A stretch of 63,386 bases of DNA from NCBI RefSeq assembly GCF_018919165.1, contig NZ_JAHLQM010000013.1, positions 1 to 63,386 of the forward strand, in the 5' to 3' direction. Origin of the DNA: Amphibacillus sp. MSJ-3 (GTDB taxonomy: Bacteria; Bacillota; Bacilli; Bacillales; Amphibacillaceae). This document shows positions 39,175 to 51,250 of the stretch, piece after piece. Numbering within the stretch: the first letter of the stretch is position 1; each line of letters starts with the position of its first letter. Below the pieces are notes generated by a model that was given only the letters and a program-made list of their open reading frames with translations, did not search any database and was not told the origin of the DNA. A program made the translations under genes and the position numbers.

Positions 39175-39175
<1 letters not shown>
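38471..39175 (-). CDS. pyrF: Orotidine 5'-phosphate decarboxylase
   Basis: 234 residues. It decarboxylates OMP to UMP. LALDF at the start and the catalytic DIKLHDIPTTI motif near 58-68, plus LTNVHGLGG and VTPGIR. The start shares one base with the pyrD end, so translation is coupled. Confidence 0.97.
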
Positions 39176-40849
<1,674 letters not shown>

Positions 40850-40850
<1 letters not shown>

Positions 40851-43800
40851 TAGCGAATAACCTCCTCTTTATCAACGACTGGTTGAACAGTAAACGTAGT
40901 AGAGTCGATCACATCTAATATGGCTATTGCCGTATCAAGGCTTGTTAAACAAGCTATCCCATTTTCTACTGCCGTACGTCTAATTTTAAAGCCGTCAGAA
41001 CGTGGTTTTTTTCCGGATGTAAGTGTATTGATCACAAATTGCACTTTCTTTTGCTTAATCTTTGTAAGCAAATTGACTTTTTCTGAACCAATTTTCCCAA
41101 CCTCTTGAACCTTTACACCATGTGTATTTAAATACTGTGCCGTTCCTGATGTAGCAAATATATCAAATCCAATGCTTTGAAAACGTCTTGCAATCGGTAA
41201 AGCCTCTGCTTTGTCTTTATCGGCAATAGTCATTAAAATCGCACCTTCAAATGGAATGGCTAACCCTGAAGCAGTTAAACCTTTAAACAGTGCCTTAGCT
41301 AATGTTTTATCCCTACCAATGACCTCCCCAGTAGACTTCATTTCTGGACCAAGTATTGTATCAACACTCTTTAGTTTTTCAAATGAAAAAACAGGTACTT
41401 TTACTGAAACATAGTCGGCCTCAGGTAACAAACCGCTTTGATAACCTAATGCTTGTAATTGGTCACCCAAAATAGCTCTCGTAGCCAATTTGGCCATTGA
41501 TAGTCCTGTGATTTTACTTAAGAAAGGAATCGTTCGACTTGCACGTGGATTAACTTCTAATACATAAACTTCTTGTTTATGCACAACAAATTGAATATTA
41601 ATTAATCCTTTAATCTTAAGAGATTCAGCAATTTTAATCGTGATATCAATCAGCTTTTGTTTTGTCGTTTGATCAATTCTTTGAGTTGGATAAACAGCAA
41701 TCGAATCACCTGAATGGACACCAGCTCGTTCTATATGTTCCATTATTCCAGGGATTATTGTTGTTTTACCATCGCTAATCGCATCAACCTCAACTTCAAT
41801 TCCTGTTAAATATTTATCAATCAGCACAGGATGTTTTCGTTTAATATGGGTTGTTTTTTCCAAATATGTTTCCAGTTCATTTTCATTATAAACAATTTCC
41901 ATTTGACTACCACCGATTACATACGATGGTCTGACAAGAACCGGATAACCAATTTGTTTTGCTACTTCAACCGCTTGATTGAGTTCTAAAACGCTCTTTC
42001 CTTTTGGTTGTGGTATGTTTAATTTTGATAATAACTGTTCAAATTTATCTCGATCCTCTGCTCGATCAATGCTTTCAAGTGATGTCCCTAATATCCGAAC
42101 GCCCCTTCTAGTTAAACCTTCGGCCAAATTAATTGCTGTTTGACCACCAAATTGGACGATGACTCCCAAAGGTTGTTCCAACTGAACCACATGCATGACA
42201 TCTTCTAAAGTTAAAGGTTCAAAATATAGCTTATCAGAGGTACTAAAATCTGTTGAAACCGTTTCAGGATTACTGTTAATAATGATTGCTTCATATCCCT
42301 GTTCTTTTAAAGCTAAGACAGAATGAACTGTTGCATAATCAAATTCGATCCCTTGTCCAATTCGGATCGCTCCTGAACCGATTACCAAAACTTTCCTCTT
42401 TGAGGAACAAATAGACTCCTGTTCCTCTTCGTAGCTACTGTAAAAGTAAGGTGTATTTGATTCATATTCAGCTGCACATGTGTCTACTTTTTTATATACT
42501 GGCTGAATATCGAAGTCCTTTCTTTTATTATAAATATCATCTTCAGATAATCCTGTTATTCTTGCTATTTGTCGATCAGAAAAGCCTATTTTTTTTGCAT
42601 TTAATAATTGGTTAAGATCAAATTTATTCAATGCTAATTGTTTTTCAAACTCGATTATATTTTGAATTTTAGTTAAAAAGTAGCGATCTATTCTTGTTAA
42701 TTGGAAAATTTCCTCAACATCAATATGACGACGAAATAGTTCAGCAATGATAAAAATCCTTTGGTCATCTGTTGCCATCAGCTTTCTCTTTAAATCTGAT
42801 GTCGGTAGATTAACTAAGTCAGCTTGATAAAAGTCCCCGTCAGTAAAGTCTAAAGAGCGAATCCCCTTCAAAAATGACGTTTCGAAAGTTCTACCAATTG
42901 CCATTACCTCACCCGTTGCCTTCATTTGTGTCCCTAGTGTCCGATTGCCATTGGTAAATTTATCAAAGGGGAATCGCGGAAATTTTGTAACAACATAGTC
43001 TAGGGTAGGTTCAAATAAAGCATATGTTGTCTTTGTCACTGGATTGATGATTTCATCAAGAGTCAGACCAACTGCGATTTTGGCTGCAATTTTTGCTATC
43101 GGATATCCTGTTGCTTTAGAGGCTAAAGCAGAAGAACGGCTGACACGAGGGTTAACCTCAATAATGTAATAATTAAAGCTATCTGGATCAAGGGCTAATT
43201 GAACATTGCAGCCTCCTTGGATTTTTAATGCTCTTATAATTTTCAATGATGCTAGGCGTAATAATTGATATTCCCGGTCACTTAAGGTTTGTGATGGGGC
43301 AACAACGATCGAATCACCAGTATGAATTCCAACTGGATCAATATTCTCCATATTACAAACAACGATAGCTTGATCATTTTGATCACGCATGACTTCATAT
43401 TCAATTTCTTTATATCCCGCAATATTTCGTTCTATCAAGCATTGATGAACGGGAGATAGACTCAATCCACCACGAGTAACTTCCTTTAATTCTTCTTCGT
43501 TATAACACATGCCACCACCTGTTCCACCAAGGGTGTAGGCTGGTCTTACAATTAAAGGATATCCTATCTTTTCTGCAAATAATAATGCCTGATCAACCGT
43601 GTTAACAATCTCACTTTCAGGAACTGGTTCATTTAAGTCGTGCATAAGTTGACGAAACTTTTCCCGGTCTTCAGCTAATTGAATCGCTTCTAAACTTGTA
43701 CCGAGTAATTCAGTTTGGTATTTTTCTAGCACACCATGCTCGTCTAACTCAATTGCTAAATTTAAGCCAGTTTGTCCACCTAGGGTAGGTAATATTGCAT

Positions 43801-44050
43801 CTGGTCTTTCCTTACGAATAATTTTCGTTAAGTAGTCAACTGTTAGGGGCTCCATATAGACTGTATCTGCAACTGTTTGATCTGTCATAATTGTTGCTGG
43901 ATTTGAGTTGGCTAATACCACTTCATAGCCTTCTTCTTTTAAAGACTGACAAGCTTGCGTTCCAGAATAATCAAATTCAGCGGCTTGTCCAATAATAATT
44001 GGACCTGATCCAATCACTAATATTTTTTTGATATCTGTACGTTTCGGCAT
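40850..44050 (-). CDS. carB: Carbamoyl-phosphate synthase large subunit (pyrimidine)
   Basis: 1066 residues (PyrAB). Two ATP-grasp halves of about 400 residues, each with its own biotin-carboxylase-like fold ([19 protein letters not shown] and [19 protein letters not shown]), an oligomerisation region, and a C-terminal MGS-like allosteric domain ([14 protein letters not shown]). It makes carbamoyl phosphate from bicarbonate, ATP and ammonia delivered by CarA. One-base overlaps on both sides. Confidence 0.98.
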
Positions 44051-45135
44051 TAAATGATCCCCTTTCTATCGGTGCTAAATTGACTAATCTCTATTATAAA
44101 TTGGTCATATAGGTCTTTTGTATCTTCAGGTGCTATCGTGCTTGTCGGCAAATATTGAACCGAAAAAGCCGGTCTATCTTGATGGCGTAATCCCATTACA
44201 GTTCCATCGTTTAAATCACTATGTGTTAAGATGAGCTTGGTATCCTTAAGTGATGATTTAGTCACTTTATAAATATGATTTTGACTAGTTAAACACGTCT
44301 TTTTACTCATTATGTTTTTCACAGGGCGATTTGAGCCATGATGGCCGAGATCCATTTTTTCTGTATTAGCTCCACATGCTAGAGCCAATAATTGATGCCC
44401 TAAGCAAACCCCAAATATCGGGAATTGATCGATCAAGTCTCGAATGGTTTCGATTGCTTCTGGAAGATCTTTTGGATTGCCGGGCCCATTAGATAACATA
44501 ACACCATCCGGTTTTAAGACTTGGATATTTTCAGCTGTATAATGGTATGGAACGACAGTCACATGACAATCTCGTTTGATTAATTGACGGATAATACCAT
44601 GTGTCATACCATAATCAATCAAAATGATATGTTTACCATCCCCTGGGATTACATATGGACTTTTTGTCGAAACTTGTTTGACCTGATCGGTGACAGGTGG
44701 TTCCCACTTAACTTCAACATCATCAATTTTATTTGAATATTCGGTTAATACAGCCCGCATAATCCCATTTTTACGAATATGTTTCATTAATTGTCTCGTA
44801 TCAATACCAGCAATACCGGGAATTTTATTAGCTTTTAAATAACTATCCATCGATTGATCTGAGCGAAAGTTTGATGGATGCTCACAGATCTCCTTTACAA
44901 CTAGTCCATGTAAGGATGGCTGAACAGATTCAAAATCTTCACGATTAATGCCGTAGTTTCCGATTAAAGGATATGTCATTAAAACAATTTGACCACAGTA
45001 AGATGGATCTGATATGGTCTCCTGATATCCAGTCATTCCATTATTGAATACTAACTCTCCTTGTTTTGATCCTGAATAGCCAAATGCCTTCCCGATAAAA
45101 CGGGTCCCATCTTCTAATATCAATTGTCTCTTCAT
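44050..45135 (-). CDS. carA: Carbamoyl-phosphate synthase small subunit (pyrimidine)
   Basis: 361 residues (PyrAA). N-terminal CPSase domain ([24 protein letters not shown]), and class I glutamine amidotransferase with the nucleophile Cys244 in FGVCLGHQ. It takes ammonia from glutamine and feeds CarB. Overlaps pyrC by four bases. Confidence 0.97.
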   Translation of the reverse strand: MKRQLILEDGTRFIGKAFGYSGSKQGELVFNNGMTGYQETISDPSYCGQIVLMTYPLIGNYGINREDFESVQPSLHGLVVKEICEHPSNFRSDQSMDSYLKANKIPGIAGIDTRQLMKHIRKNGIMRAVLTEYSNKIDDVEVKWEPPVTDQVKQVSTKSPYVIPGDGKHIILIDYGMTHGIIRQLIKRDCHVTVVPYHYTAENIQVLKPDGVMLSNGPGNPKDLPEAIETIRDLIDQFPIFGVCLGHQLLALACGANTEKMDLGHHGSNRPVKNIMSKKTCLTSQNHIYKVTKSSLKDTKLILTHSDLNDGTVMGLRHQDRPAFSVQYLPTSTIAPEDTKDLYDQFIIEISQFSTDRKGII

Positions 45136-46418
45136 ATCATTTCAACCTCCCGATAAACGATTTGGCCATTTACAATTGTTAGTAGGGGTTTCCCAGTAAC
45201 ATCCCACTTAGCAAATGGTGTGTTTCTTCCTTTTGATTGAAAAGCTTCTGGAGTAATTGACCACTTGTGATCTAAATCAATTAGGACAATGTCTGCGTCT
45301 TGTCCGATCTCTAGTCTCCCTTTTTGTAAAGCAAATACATCAGCAGGCTTTATCGTCATCCAATCAATAAGCTGCTTAAGTGTACACTTACCCGTTTGTA
45401 CAAAATTTGTATATAATAGTGCAAATGCTGTTTCTAGCCCAACAATACCAAATGGTGCTTGTTCTAACGTTCTTGATTTTTCAACGGCAGTATGTGGGGC
45501 ATGATCTGTTGCAATTAAATCAATCGTTCCATCAAGTAACCCCTCCCATAGCGCTTCTTGATCTGCTCTTGATCGTAAAGGTGGATTCATCTTAAAGTTT
45601 GTATCTCTCGTCTTAATATCAGTTTCATTTAACAATAGATGATGTGGTGTTACTTCCGCAGTCACATGAATTCCCGCTCGTTTAGCATCACGAATCACAC
45701 GAACAGATTCTTTTGTGCTAACATGACAAACGTGATAATGGCAACCAGTCGCCTCAGCAAGTAACACATCACGCGCAATTTGAACAGATTCACAAATGGA
45801 AGGTATGCCGTTAACACCCAATCTTTCACTAACCTCACCTTGGTGAACACTTCCATTATTAATTAATGAATTATCTTCACAATGGGCAACAATTGGTTTA
45901 TTTATCTGCTTGGCAAATCGCATCGCCGCCAACATCTGGTCTGCTGTTTGAATCCCGACACCATCATCAGTAAAGGCAAACACTCCCTGGTCTCCAAGAC
46001 TTTGAAAATCAACCAGTTCCTTTCCTTGTAAGCCTTTTGTTATTGAACCATATGGAAGAACATGAACGCGTGCGTGTTTATTGATTCTTTCTAAAATACC
46101 TGCCAGATTTTCCTTACCGTCTGGTACTGGATTTGTATTGGGCATCGCACAAATTGTTGTGTAACCACCATTAGCAGCGGCTCTTGTCCCTGTTTCAATG
46201 GTTTCTTTCGCTTCCCCACCTGGTTCACGTAGATGGACATGAACATCAATAAAACCTGGGGCAATTAATTTTCCATCCGCTTCAATAATGATATCATCAG
46301 GTTTTTTAGTAATATGCTCTGATATATCGGTTATTTTCCCCTGTTCAATTTTTATATCTATTTTTTTTGCCTTAATATGAGTTAACATGTGCGTACATTG
46401 TTTGATAATTGTCGCCAT
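45132..46418 (-). CDS. pyrC: Dihydroorotase
   Basis: 428 residues, class I dihydroorotase. Metal-binding [12 protein letters not shown] near 57-68 and ATDHAPH. The first ATG (46418) is kept: it has AAGGAGGGG behind it, and the N-terminus aligns in length with B. subtilis PyrC. This makes a 47-bp overlap with the end of pyrB, larger than elsewhere in the operon. Confidence 0.95.
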   Translation of the reverse strand: MATIIKQCTHMLTHIKAKKIDIKIEQGKITDISEHITKKPDDIIIEADGKLIAPGFIDVHVHLREPGGEAKETIETGTRAAANGGYTTICAMPNTNPVPDGKENLAGILERINKHARVHVLPYGSITKGLQGKELVDFQSLGDQGVFAFTDDGVGIQTADQMLAAMRFAKQINKPIVAHCEDNSLINNGSVHQGEVSERLGVNGIPSICESVQIARDVLLAEATGCHYHVCHVSTKESVRVIRDAKRAGIHVTAEVTPHHLLLNETDIKTRDTNFKMNPPLRSRADQEALWEGLLDGTIDLIATDHAPHTAVEKSRTLEQAPFGIVGLETAFALLYTNFVQTGKCTLKQLIDWMTIKPADVFALQKGRLEIGQDADIVLIDLDHKWSITPEAFQSKGRNTPFAKWDVTGKPLLTIVNGQIVYREVEMI

Positions 46419-47313
46419 TTTCTTGCCCCTCCTTATTTAATAAATAATCAAGAACCGCCATTCTTGCATAAACTCCATATTCCATCTGTTTGAAAATCCT
46501 CGAACGTTTGCATTCAACTAATTGATCATCAATTTCTATATCTCGATTGACTGGGGCCGGATGCATAATGATTGCATTCTGCTTCATCCGCTTTTCCCGT
46601 TCAATTGTTAAACCGTATTTGTTTAAATACTCATTTGCTTCAACAACTTTTGGTTGATCATGTCGCTCTGATTGAATCCGCAGTAACATCACGACATCAC
46701 ACATTTCAATAGCTTCATCTAATTCAACATAAGGAAAATCCAATCGATCATCTTGCCATTCTGGTTTAGACGAAAGATATACATTAGCACCTAATGTGCG
46801 AAGTGCATATGCATTTGACCGTGCAACACGGCTATGAATAATATCACCAACGATAAGTACATTTAGGCCCTTCAAATCACCGAATTCTTTGTACATTGTA
46901 TATATATCTAGCAAGGATTGTGTTGGGTGTTCACCTGCACCATCACCAGCATTAATTACTGGTACATCTAACTGTTCAGCTAACTTCTGTACAGCATTAT
47001 CTAAGGAATGTCGAATAACAATTGCCTCTGCACCAATTGATATAACAGTCTTTGCAGTATCATAAACAGATTCTCCTTTACGTACACTTGAGTAATCGAC
47101 TTGGAAGTCAATCACCTCAAAACCTAATTTTCTCTCAGCTACTTCAAAACTTAATTTTGTCCGCGTACTTGGTTCATAAAATAAATTTGTAATAAAACGT
47201 TTTTTATCCTTTTCCTGTTTTGGTAGCTCTCCCTCAGCAAACCGATCTGTTTGTTTAAGTAAGTACATTATTTCATCTGCAGTTATGGCTTTCATTGAGA
47301 CAAAGTTATTCAT
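46372..47313 (-). CDS. pyrB: Aspartate carbamoyltransferase, catalytic subunit
   Basis: 313 residues. It joins carbamoyl phosphate and aspartate. Carbamoyl-phosphate motif [15 protein letters not shown] and [12 protein letters not shown] are intact. No regulatory pyrI gene is near, as usual in Bacilli. The C-terminus ([20 protein letters not shown]) is several residues longer than the 304 of the B. subtilis enzyme and runs into pyrC. Confidence 0.96.
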   Translation of the reverse strand: MNNFVSMKAITADEIMYLLKQTDRFAEGELPKQEKDKKRFITNLFYEPSTRTKLSFEVAERKLGFEVIDFQVDYSSVRKGESVYDTAKTVISIGAEAIVIRHSLDNAVQKLAEQLDVPVINAGDGAGEHPTQSLLDIYTMYKEFGDLKGLNVLIVGDIIHSRVARSNAYALRTLGANVYLSSKPEWQDDRLDFPYVELDEAIEMCDVVMLLRIQSERHDQPKVVEANEYLNKYGLTIEREKRMKQNAIIMHPAPVNRDIEIDDQLVECKRSRIFKQMEYGVYARMAVLDYLLNKEGQENGDNYQTMYAHVNSY

Positions 47314-47358
47314 TCATATTCACCTCGTTAAATAATTTTTTTCATACGTATTTGCTTA

Positions 47359-47394
47359 TAAAAAAGACTAGCTATACCAAAGTGGGCTAGTCTA
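47359..47394 (-). terminator. Terminator between pyrP and pyrB
   Basis: GACTAGC / GCTAGTC stem, followed by TTTTTTA on the minus strand. B. subtilis has a third PyrR attenuator here, but no PyrR-binding loop (TCCxxxGAGGCT type) was found in the 90-bp gap or the end of pyrP. Confidence 0.8.
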
Positions 47395-47401
47395 TAAATG
47401 G

Positions 47402-48763
47402 TTATTCTTGTGTTTGATTTGACTCAAACATATTTCCATTGCCATATCCAGATTCTTTACCTGGCAATGCTAAATTTAGGATAACGCCAATGATAGCTGC
47501 AAGTGCCATCCCAGCAAATTCAAAGTTTAAACCAAAGATGGAGAATCTGATTAAAGCCCCGCCTATACCGATTACCAATATTGTTGAAGCAATAATAAGA
47601 TTACGATTGTTCCCTAAGTCTATTTGGTTATCAACAAGCATTCTTAATCCACTTGAAGCAATAATTCCAAATAGTAATATTGAAACGCCACCCATTACTG
47701 GAGAAGGGATTGACATAATGACATCTGCAATAATACCAATAAATCCGAAGATAATAGCAAGCACAGCAGCTCCAGCAATCACAAAAACACTAAAGATTCT
47801 AGTAATGGCTAAAACGCCAATGTTTTCACCATAAGTCGTATTTGGCGGCCCACCCAAACATGAAGCAATGATAGTAGCAACTCCATCACCTAAAAGCGAA
47901 CGGTGTAAACCTGGTTCTTTAATAAAGTTTCGTCCAACTACTTTTGATAGCACCATTTGATCACCAATATGTTCATTTATTGTAACAAGTGCTATCGGAA
48001 CCATAACTGCAACAACACTCCAGTTGATGACTTCAAAAGGCGAGTAGTGAACAAAAGGTATAACAAACTCAGGTAATACAAAGACAGCACCAAAGAACTC
48101 CCCAACTGAATTTGCACTAATAATTTGATTCCAACTTTCAGATATAGCTGTCGTATCAACAATTCCAACAATAAGTGCATATATATACCCTACAATAATT
48201 CCGATTAAAATGGGGATTAAGCCGAAAAAGCCTTTAAAAAATAGTGAACCTATGATTGTTACTAGTAAAGTAAGCATAGCGACTGAAAAGTGTTTCCCAC
48301 TATAAGCCCCATCAACATTCATTGCCATATCAATTGCAGTCGGTGCTAAACCAAGACCGATTACAATGATGACTGGTCCTACAACGATTGGAGGTAAAAT
48401 ATTCATTAACCAATCCAAACCAAAGGCAGCAATTAATAATGCAAGTACACCATAGACTAAACCAGACATAAAACTACCGACCATTGCTGCTGGAACACTG
48501 GCATCATTAATCGCAGTTATAAGCGGTGTAATAAAGGCAAAACTTGACCCTAGGTAAGCAGGGATCTTTCCTTTTGTTATAAGTAAATATGCAAGTGTCC
48601 CTGTTCCACTTGAAATAAGTGCAACTGATGGGGATAAGCCGGTAAGAAACGGAACAAGCACCGTTGCACCAAACATTGCAAACAAATGTTGTAAACTCAA
48701 CATCAACCATTTTGATTTTTTCGGAACATCTTCTACATCCATTACCATATCCAATCTTTTCAT
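47402..48763 (-). CDS. pyrP: Uracil permease PyrP
   Basis: 453 residues, NCS2/UraA family with about 14 membrane spans. SLQHLFAMFGATVLVP near the start and GLAPTAIDMAMN in the substrate region are typical. It imports uracil with protons. Its leader holds the second PyrR attenuator. Confidence 0.95.
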   Translation of the reverse strand: MKRLDMVMDVEDVPKKSKWLMLSLQHLFAMFGATVLVPFLTGLSPSVALISSGTGTLAYLLITKGKIPAYLGSSFAFITPLITAINDASVPAAMVGSFMSGLVYGVLALLIAAFGLDWLMNILPPIVVGPVIIVIGLGLAPTAIDMAMNVDGAYSGKHFSVAMLTLLVTIIGSLFFKGFFGLIPILIGIIVGYIYALIVGIVDTTAISESWNQIISANSVGEFFGAVFVLPEFVIPFVHYSPFEVINWSVVAVMVPIALVTINEHIGDQMVLSKVVGRNFIKEPGLHRSLLGDGVATIIASCLGGPPNTTYGENIGVLAITRIFSVFVIAGAAVLAIIFGFIGIIADVIMSIPSPVMGGVSILLFGIIASSGLRMLVDNQIDLGNNRNLIIASTILVIGIGGALIRFSIFGLNFEFAGMALAAIIGVILNLALPGKESGYGNGNMFESNQTQE

Positions 48764-48848
48764 CTTATACTTCCTCCTCTTTCTATCCCTTAGGCCAATT
48801 AATTATTCTAAGCAATCTTAATGATTAAAAATCTTTTTAATAGCTATC

Positions 48849-48938
48849 AAAAAACCTCTTTGCAAAGTTGCAAAGAGGTTTTTAAAGCATGTGTAAACAC
48901 AGCTATCCCTATACAACCTTGCAAGCCTCACGGGGCTC
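48849..48938 (-). promoter_or_regulatory. PyrR-dependent attenuator, pyrR-pyrP
   Basis: On the minus strand a PyrR-binding hairpin loop (GAGCCCCGTGAGGCTTG, 48922-48938) precedes a terminator (AACCTCTTTGCAACTTTGCAAAGAGGTTTTTT, 48849-48883). UMP-bound PyrR would hold the anti-antiterminator and favour termination before pyrP. Confidence 0.88.
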
Positions 48939-48965
48939 GATTTAAAGGTTTCTATGAACAGTTCT

Positions 48966-49550
<585 letters not shown>

Positions 49551-49577
49551 TCACAATGATAATCATAAAATTCACAT

Positions 49578-49670
49578 AAAAAATCCCTTTTCTCCGCGTG
49601 GGAAAAGGGATTTGAATAAACGATAGCTATCCAAATAAACGATTCATTCCTTTTCAGCCTCACGGGACTG
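49578..49670 (-). promoter_or_regulatory. PyrR-dependent attenuator, pyr leader
   Basis: On the minus strand the PyrR-binding loop CAGTCCCGTGAGGCTG (49655-49670) matches the consensus closely, and is followed by a terminator AAATCCCTTTTC..GAAAAGGGATTTTTT (49578-49613). Standard first attenuator of the pyr operon. Confidence 0.92.
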
Positions 49671-49696
49671 TAGTTAAAGGTTTTCTTATTAAACTT

Positions 49697-49725
49697 ATTA
49701 TTTCAGATTTTTAATGCAAAGTCAA
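49697..49725 (-). promoter_or_regulatory. Sigma-A promoter of the pyr operon
   Basis: -35 TTGACT (49720-49725), a 17-bp spacer and -10 AATAAT (49697-49702) on the minus strand. The -35 hexamer contains the TGA stop codon of rluD, so promoter and upstream gene overlap. Confidence 0.75.
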
Positions 49726-50636
49726 TAGCTTTCTCGTGCTTTTGCTAAATAGTGATTAAAGCTTGCTGGTGGGTCAACCTTAAATTCAAGCCACTCCTTC
49801 GTTTGTGGATGTTGAAAGGCTAACGCCTCCGCATGTAGAGCTTGACCATCACCCTTAATTGATTTTCTTTGTCCATATTTAGGATCTCCAACAATTGGGA
49901 AGCCAATATATTTCATATGGACGCGGATTTGATGCGTACGTCCAGTTTCAAGCTTACACCTGATTAGAGTAAACTTTTGATTTATACGTTCAATCACCTC
50001 GAAATGAGTCACTGCTTCTTTACCATTCGAGACAACTGACATGCTTTGGCGATCTTTCGGATTTCTACCAATCGGCGCCTTAATTGTACCATATTCATGT
50101 GGAATCGCACCATGAACGAGTGCAAGATAAGAGCGTTTGACCTTTCTTTGTTTAAGTTGATCTGCTAATGCCAGGTGGGCCTGATCATTTTTGGCAACAA
50201 TTAATAGACCGCTTGTATCTCGATCAATTCGATGAACAATACCAGGGCGTATTTCTCCATTGACTTTTGACAGGTGTTCAGTATGAAATAAGAGTCCATT
50301 AACCAGTGTTCCAGAACGATGGCCAGAAGCTGGGTGAACCACCATTCCTTTTCTTTTATTGACAATAATGATGTCATTATCTTCATAAATAATATCTAAA
50401 TTAAGTGATTCAGGTTCTATTTGTATCTCTTCTACCTCTGGTTCTTCCCATGTAACGATCTGTCCAGTTTGACAGCGATAATTAGCTTTTACTATTTTCC
50501 CATTTACCTTCACTAATCCCGCCTTAATCCAATTTTGAATTTGTGCCCTTGATGAATCAGTTAACAGCTTACTCAATAACTTATCTATCCGAATATTTTC
50601 ATTGGCCGAATCTATCACATGTTCATTATACGTCAT
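49722..50636 (-). CDS. rluD: Ribosomal large subunit pseudouridine synthase, RluD type (YlyB)
   Basis: 304 residues from the ATG at 50636 ([21 protein letters not shown]), which overlaps the lspA stop; the longer frame would run deep into lspA. N-terminal S4 RNA-binding domain, then the RluA-type catalytic domain with [16 protein letters not shown] (catalytic Asp) . It isomerises uridines in 23S rRNA. Usual ylyB position next to lspA. Confidence 0.93.
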   Translation of the reverse strand: MTYNEHVIDSANENIRIDKLLSKLLTDSSRAQIQNWIKAGLVKVNGKIVKANYRCQTGQIVTWEEPEVEEIQIEPESLNLDIIYEDNDIIIVNKRKGMVVHPASGHRSGTLVNGLLFHTEHLSKVNGEIRPGIVHRIDRDTSGLLIVAKNDQAHLALADQLKQRKVKRSYLALVHGAIPHEYGTIKAPIGRNPKDRQSMSVVSNGKEAVTHFEVIERINQKFTLIRCKLETGRTHQIRVHMKYIGFPIVGDPKYGQRKSIKGDGQALHAEALAFQHPQTKEWLEFKVDPPASFNHYLAKARESY

Positions 50637-51099
50637 TTTTTTTAGCGCCCTTTCCAAACTCATCTTTGACAATTATAATCCCAATTATAATGACTCCAAT
50701 AACTAGTGCAGAATCAGCAAGGTTAAAAATAGGGTAGCTATAAGAACCGAAATAAACATCAATAAAATCAACAACTTCCTGATACATTATTCGATCGATA
50801 AAGTTACCGATTGCACCACCTAGAACTAGTCCTAAACCTACACCGAGCCATCTATTTGTTTTTGCATATTTTTGGATGTAATAAACGATCATGGCGATAA
50901 CAATCACAGTAATAATATAAAAAAACACCATTTGGCCCGCTAAAATACCCCATGCTGCCCCTGAATTTCGATGCGAAGTTATGTATAAGAAATTGTCAAT
51001 AATCGAAATGCTCTCTTTTACTTCCATATTCGTTAAAACAAGCCACTTTGTAAATTGGTCAATCAAAATAGTTAATAAAGCTAACAAATAATAAATCAT
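50626..51099 (-). CDS. lspA: Lipoprotein signal peptidase LspA
   Basis: 157 residues, four membrane spans. The catalytic aspartates lie in [15 protein letters not shown] and in [12 protein letters not shown]. It cleaves the signal peptide of diacylated prolipoproteins. Downstream rluD overlaps it by eleven bases. The ylyA gene expected between ileS and lspA is absent. Confidence 0.96.
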   Translation of the reverse strand: MIYYLLALLTILIDQFTKWLVLTNMEVKESISIIDNFLYITSHRNSGAAWGILAGQMVFFYIITVIVIAMIVYYIQKYAKTNRWLGVGLGLVLGGAIGNFIDRIMYQEVVDFIDVYFGSYSYPIFNLADSALVIGVIIIGIIIVKDEFGKGAKKNDV

Positions 51100-51206
51100 C
51101 TATACCCTCCATCATCCAACGTCATATATTTGCATTTTAGCATATTTATAATTGAAAAGGGAAATAACTTAAAGGAATTTCTTTCAACTTATTTAAAATG
51201 GATTAG

Positions 51207-51245
51207 TAAAGCGTTCAGATAGTGAAACTAACTGAACGCTTTTAG
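51207..51245 (-). terminator. Intrinsic terminator of ileS
   Basis: AAAGCGTTCAG / CTGAACGCTTT stem with a 12-base loop just past the ileS stop codon; T-rich on the minus strand beyond. Confidence 0.85.
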
Positions 51246-51250
51246 TATTT

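Noticed and set aside
47439-47834. 131-codon plus-strand frame
   Set aside because: It is the antisense shadow of the hydrophobic pyrP gene, a common effect of membrane-protein codons.
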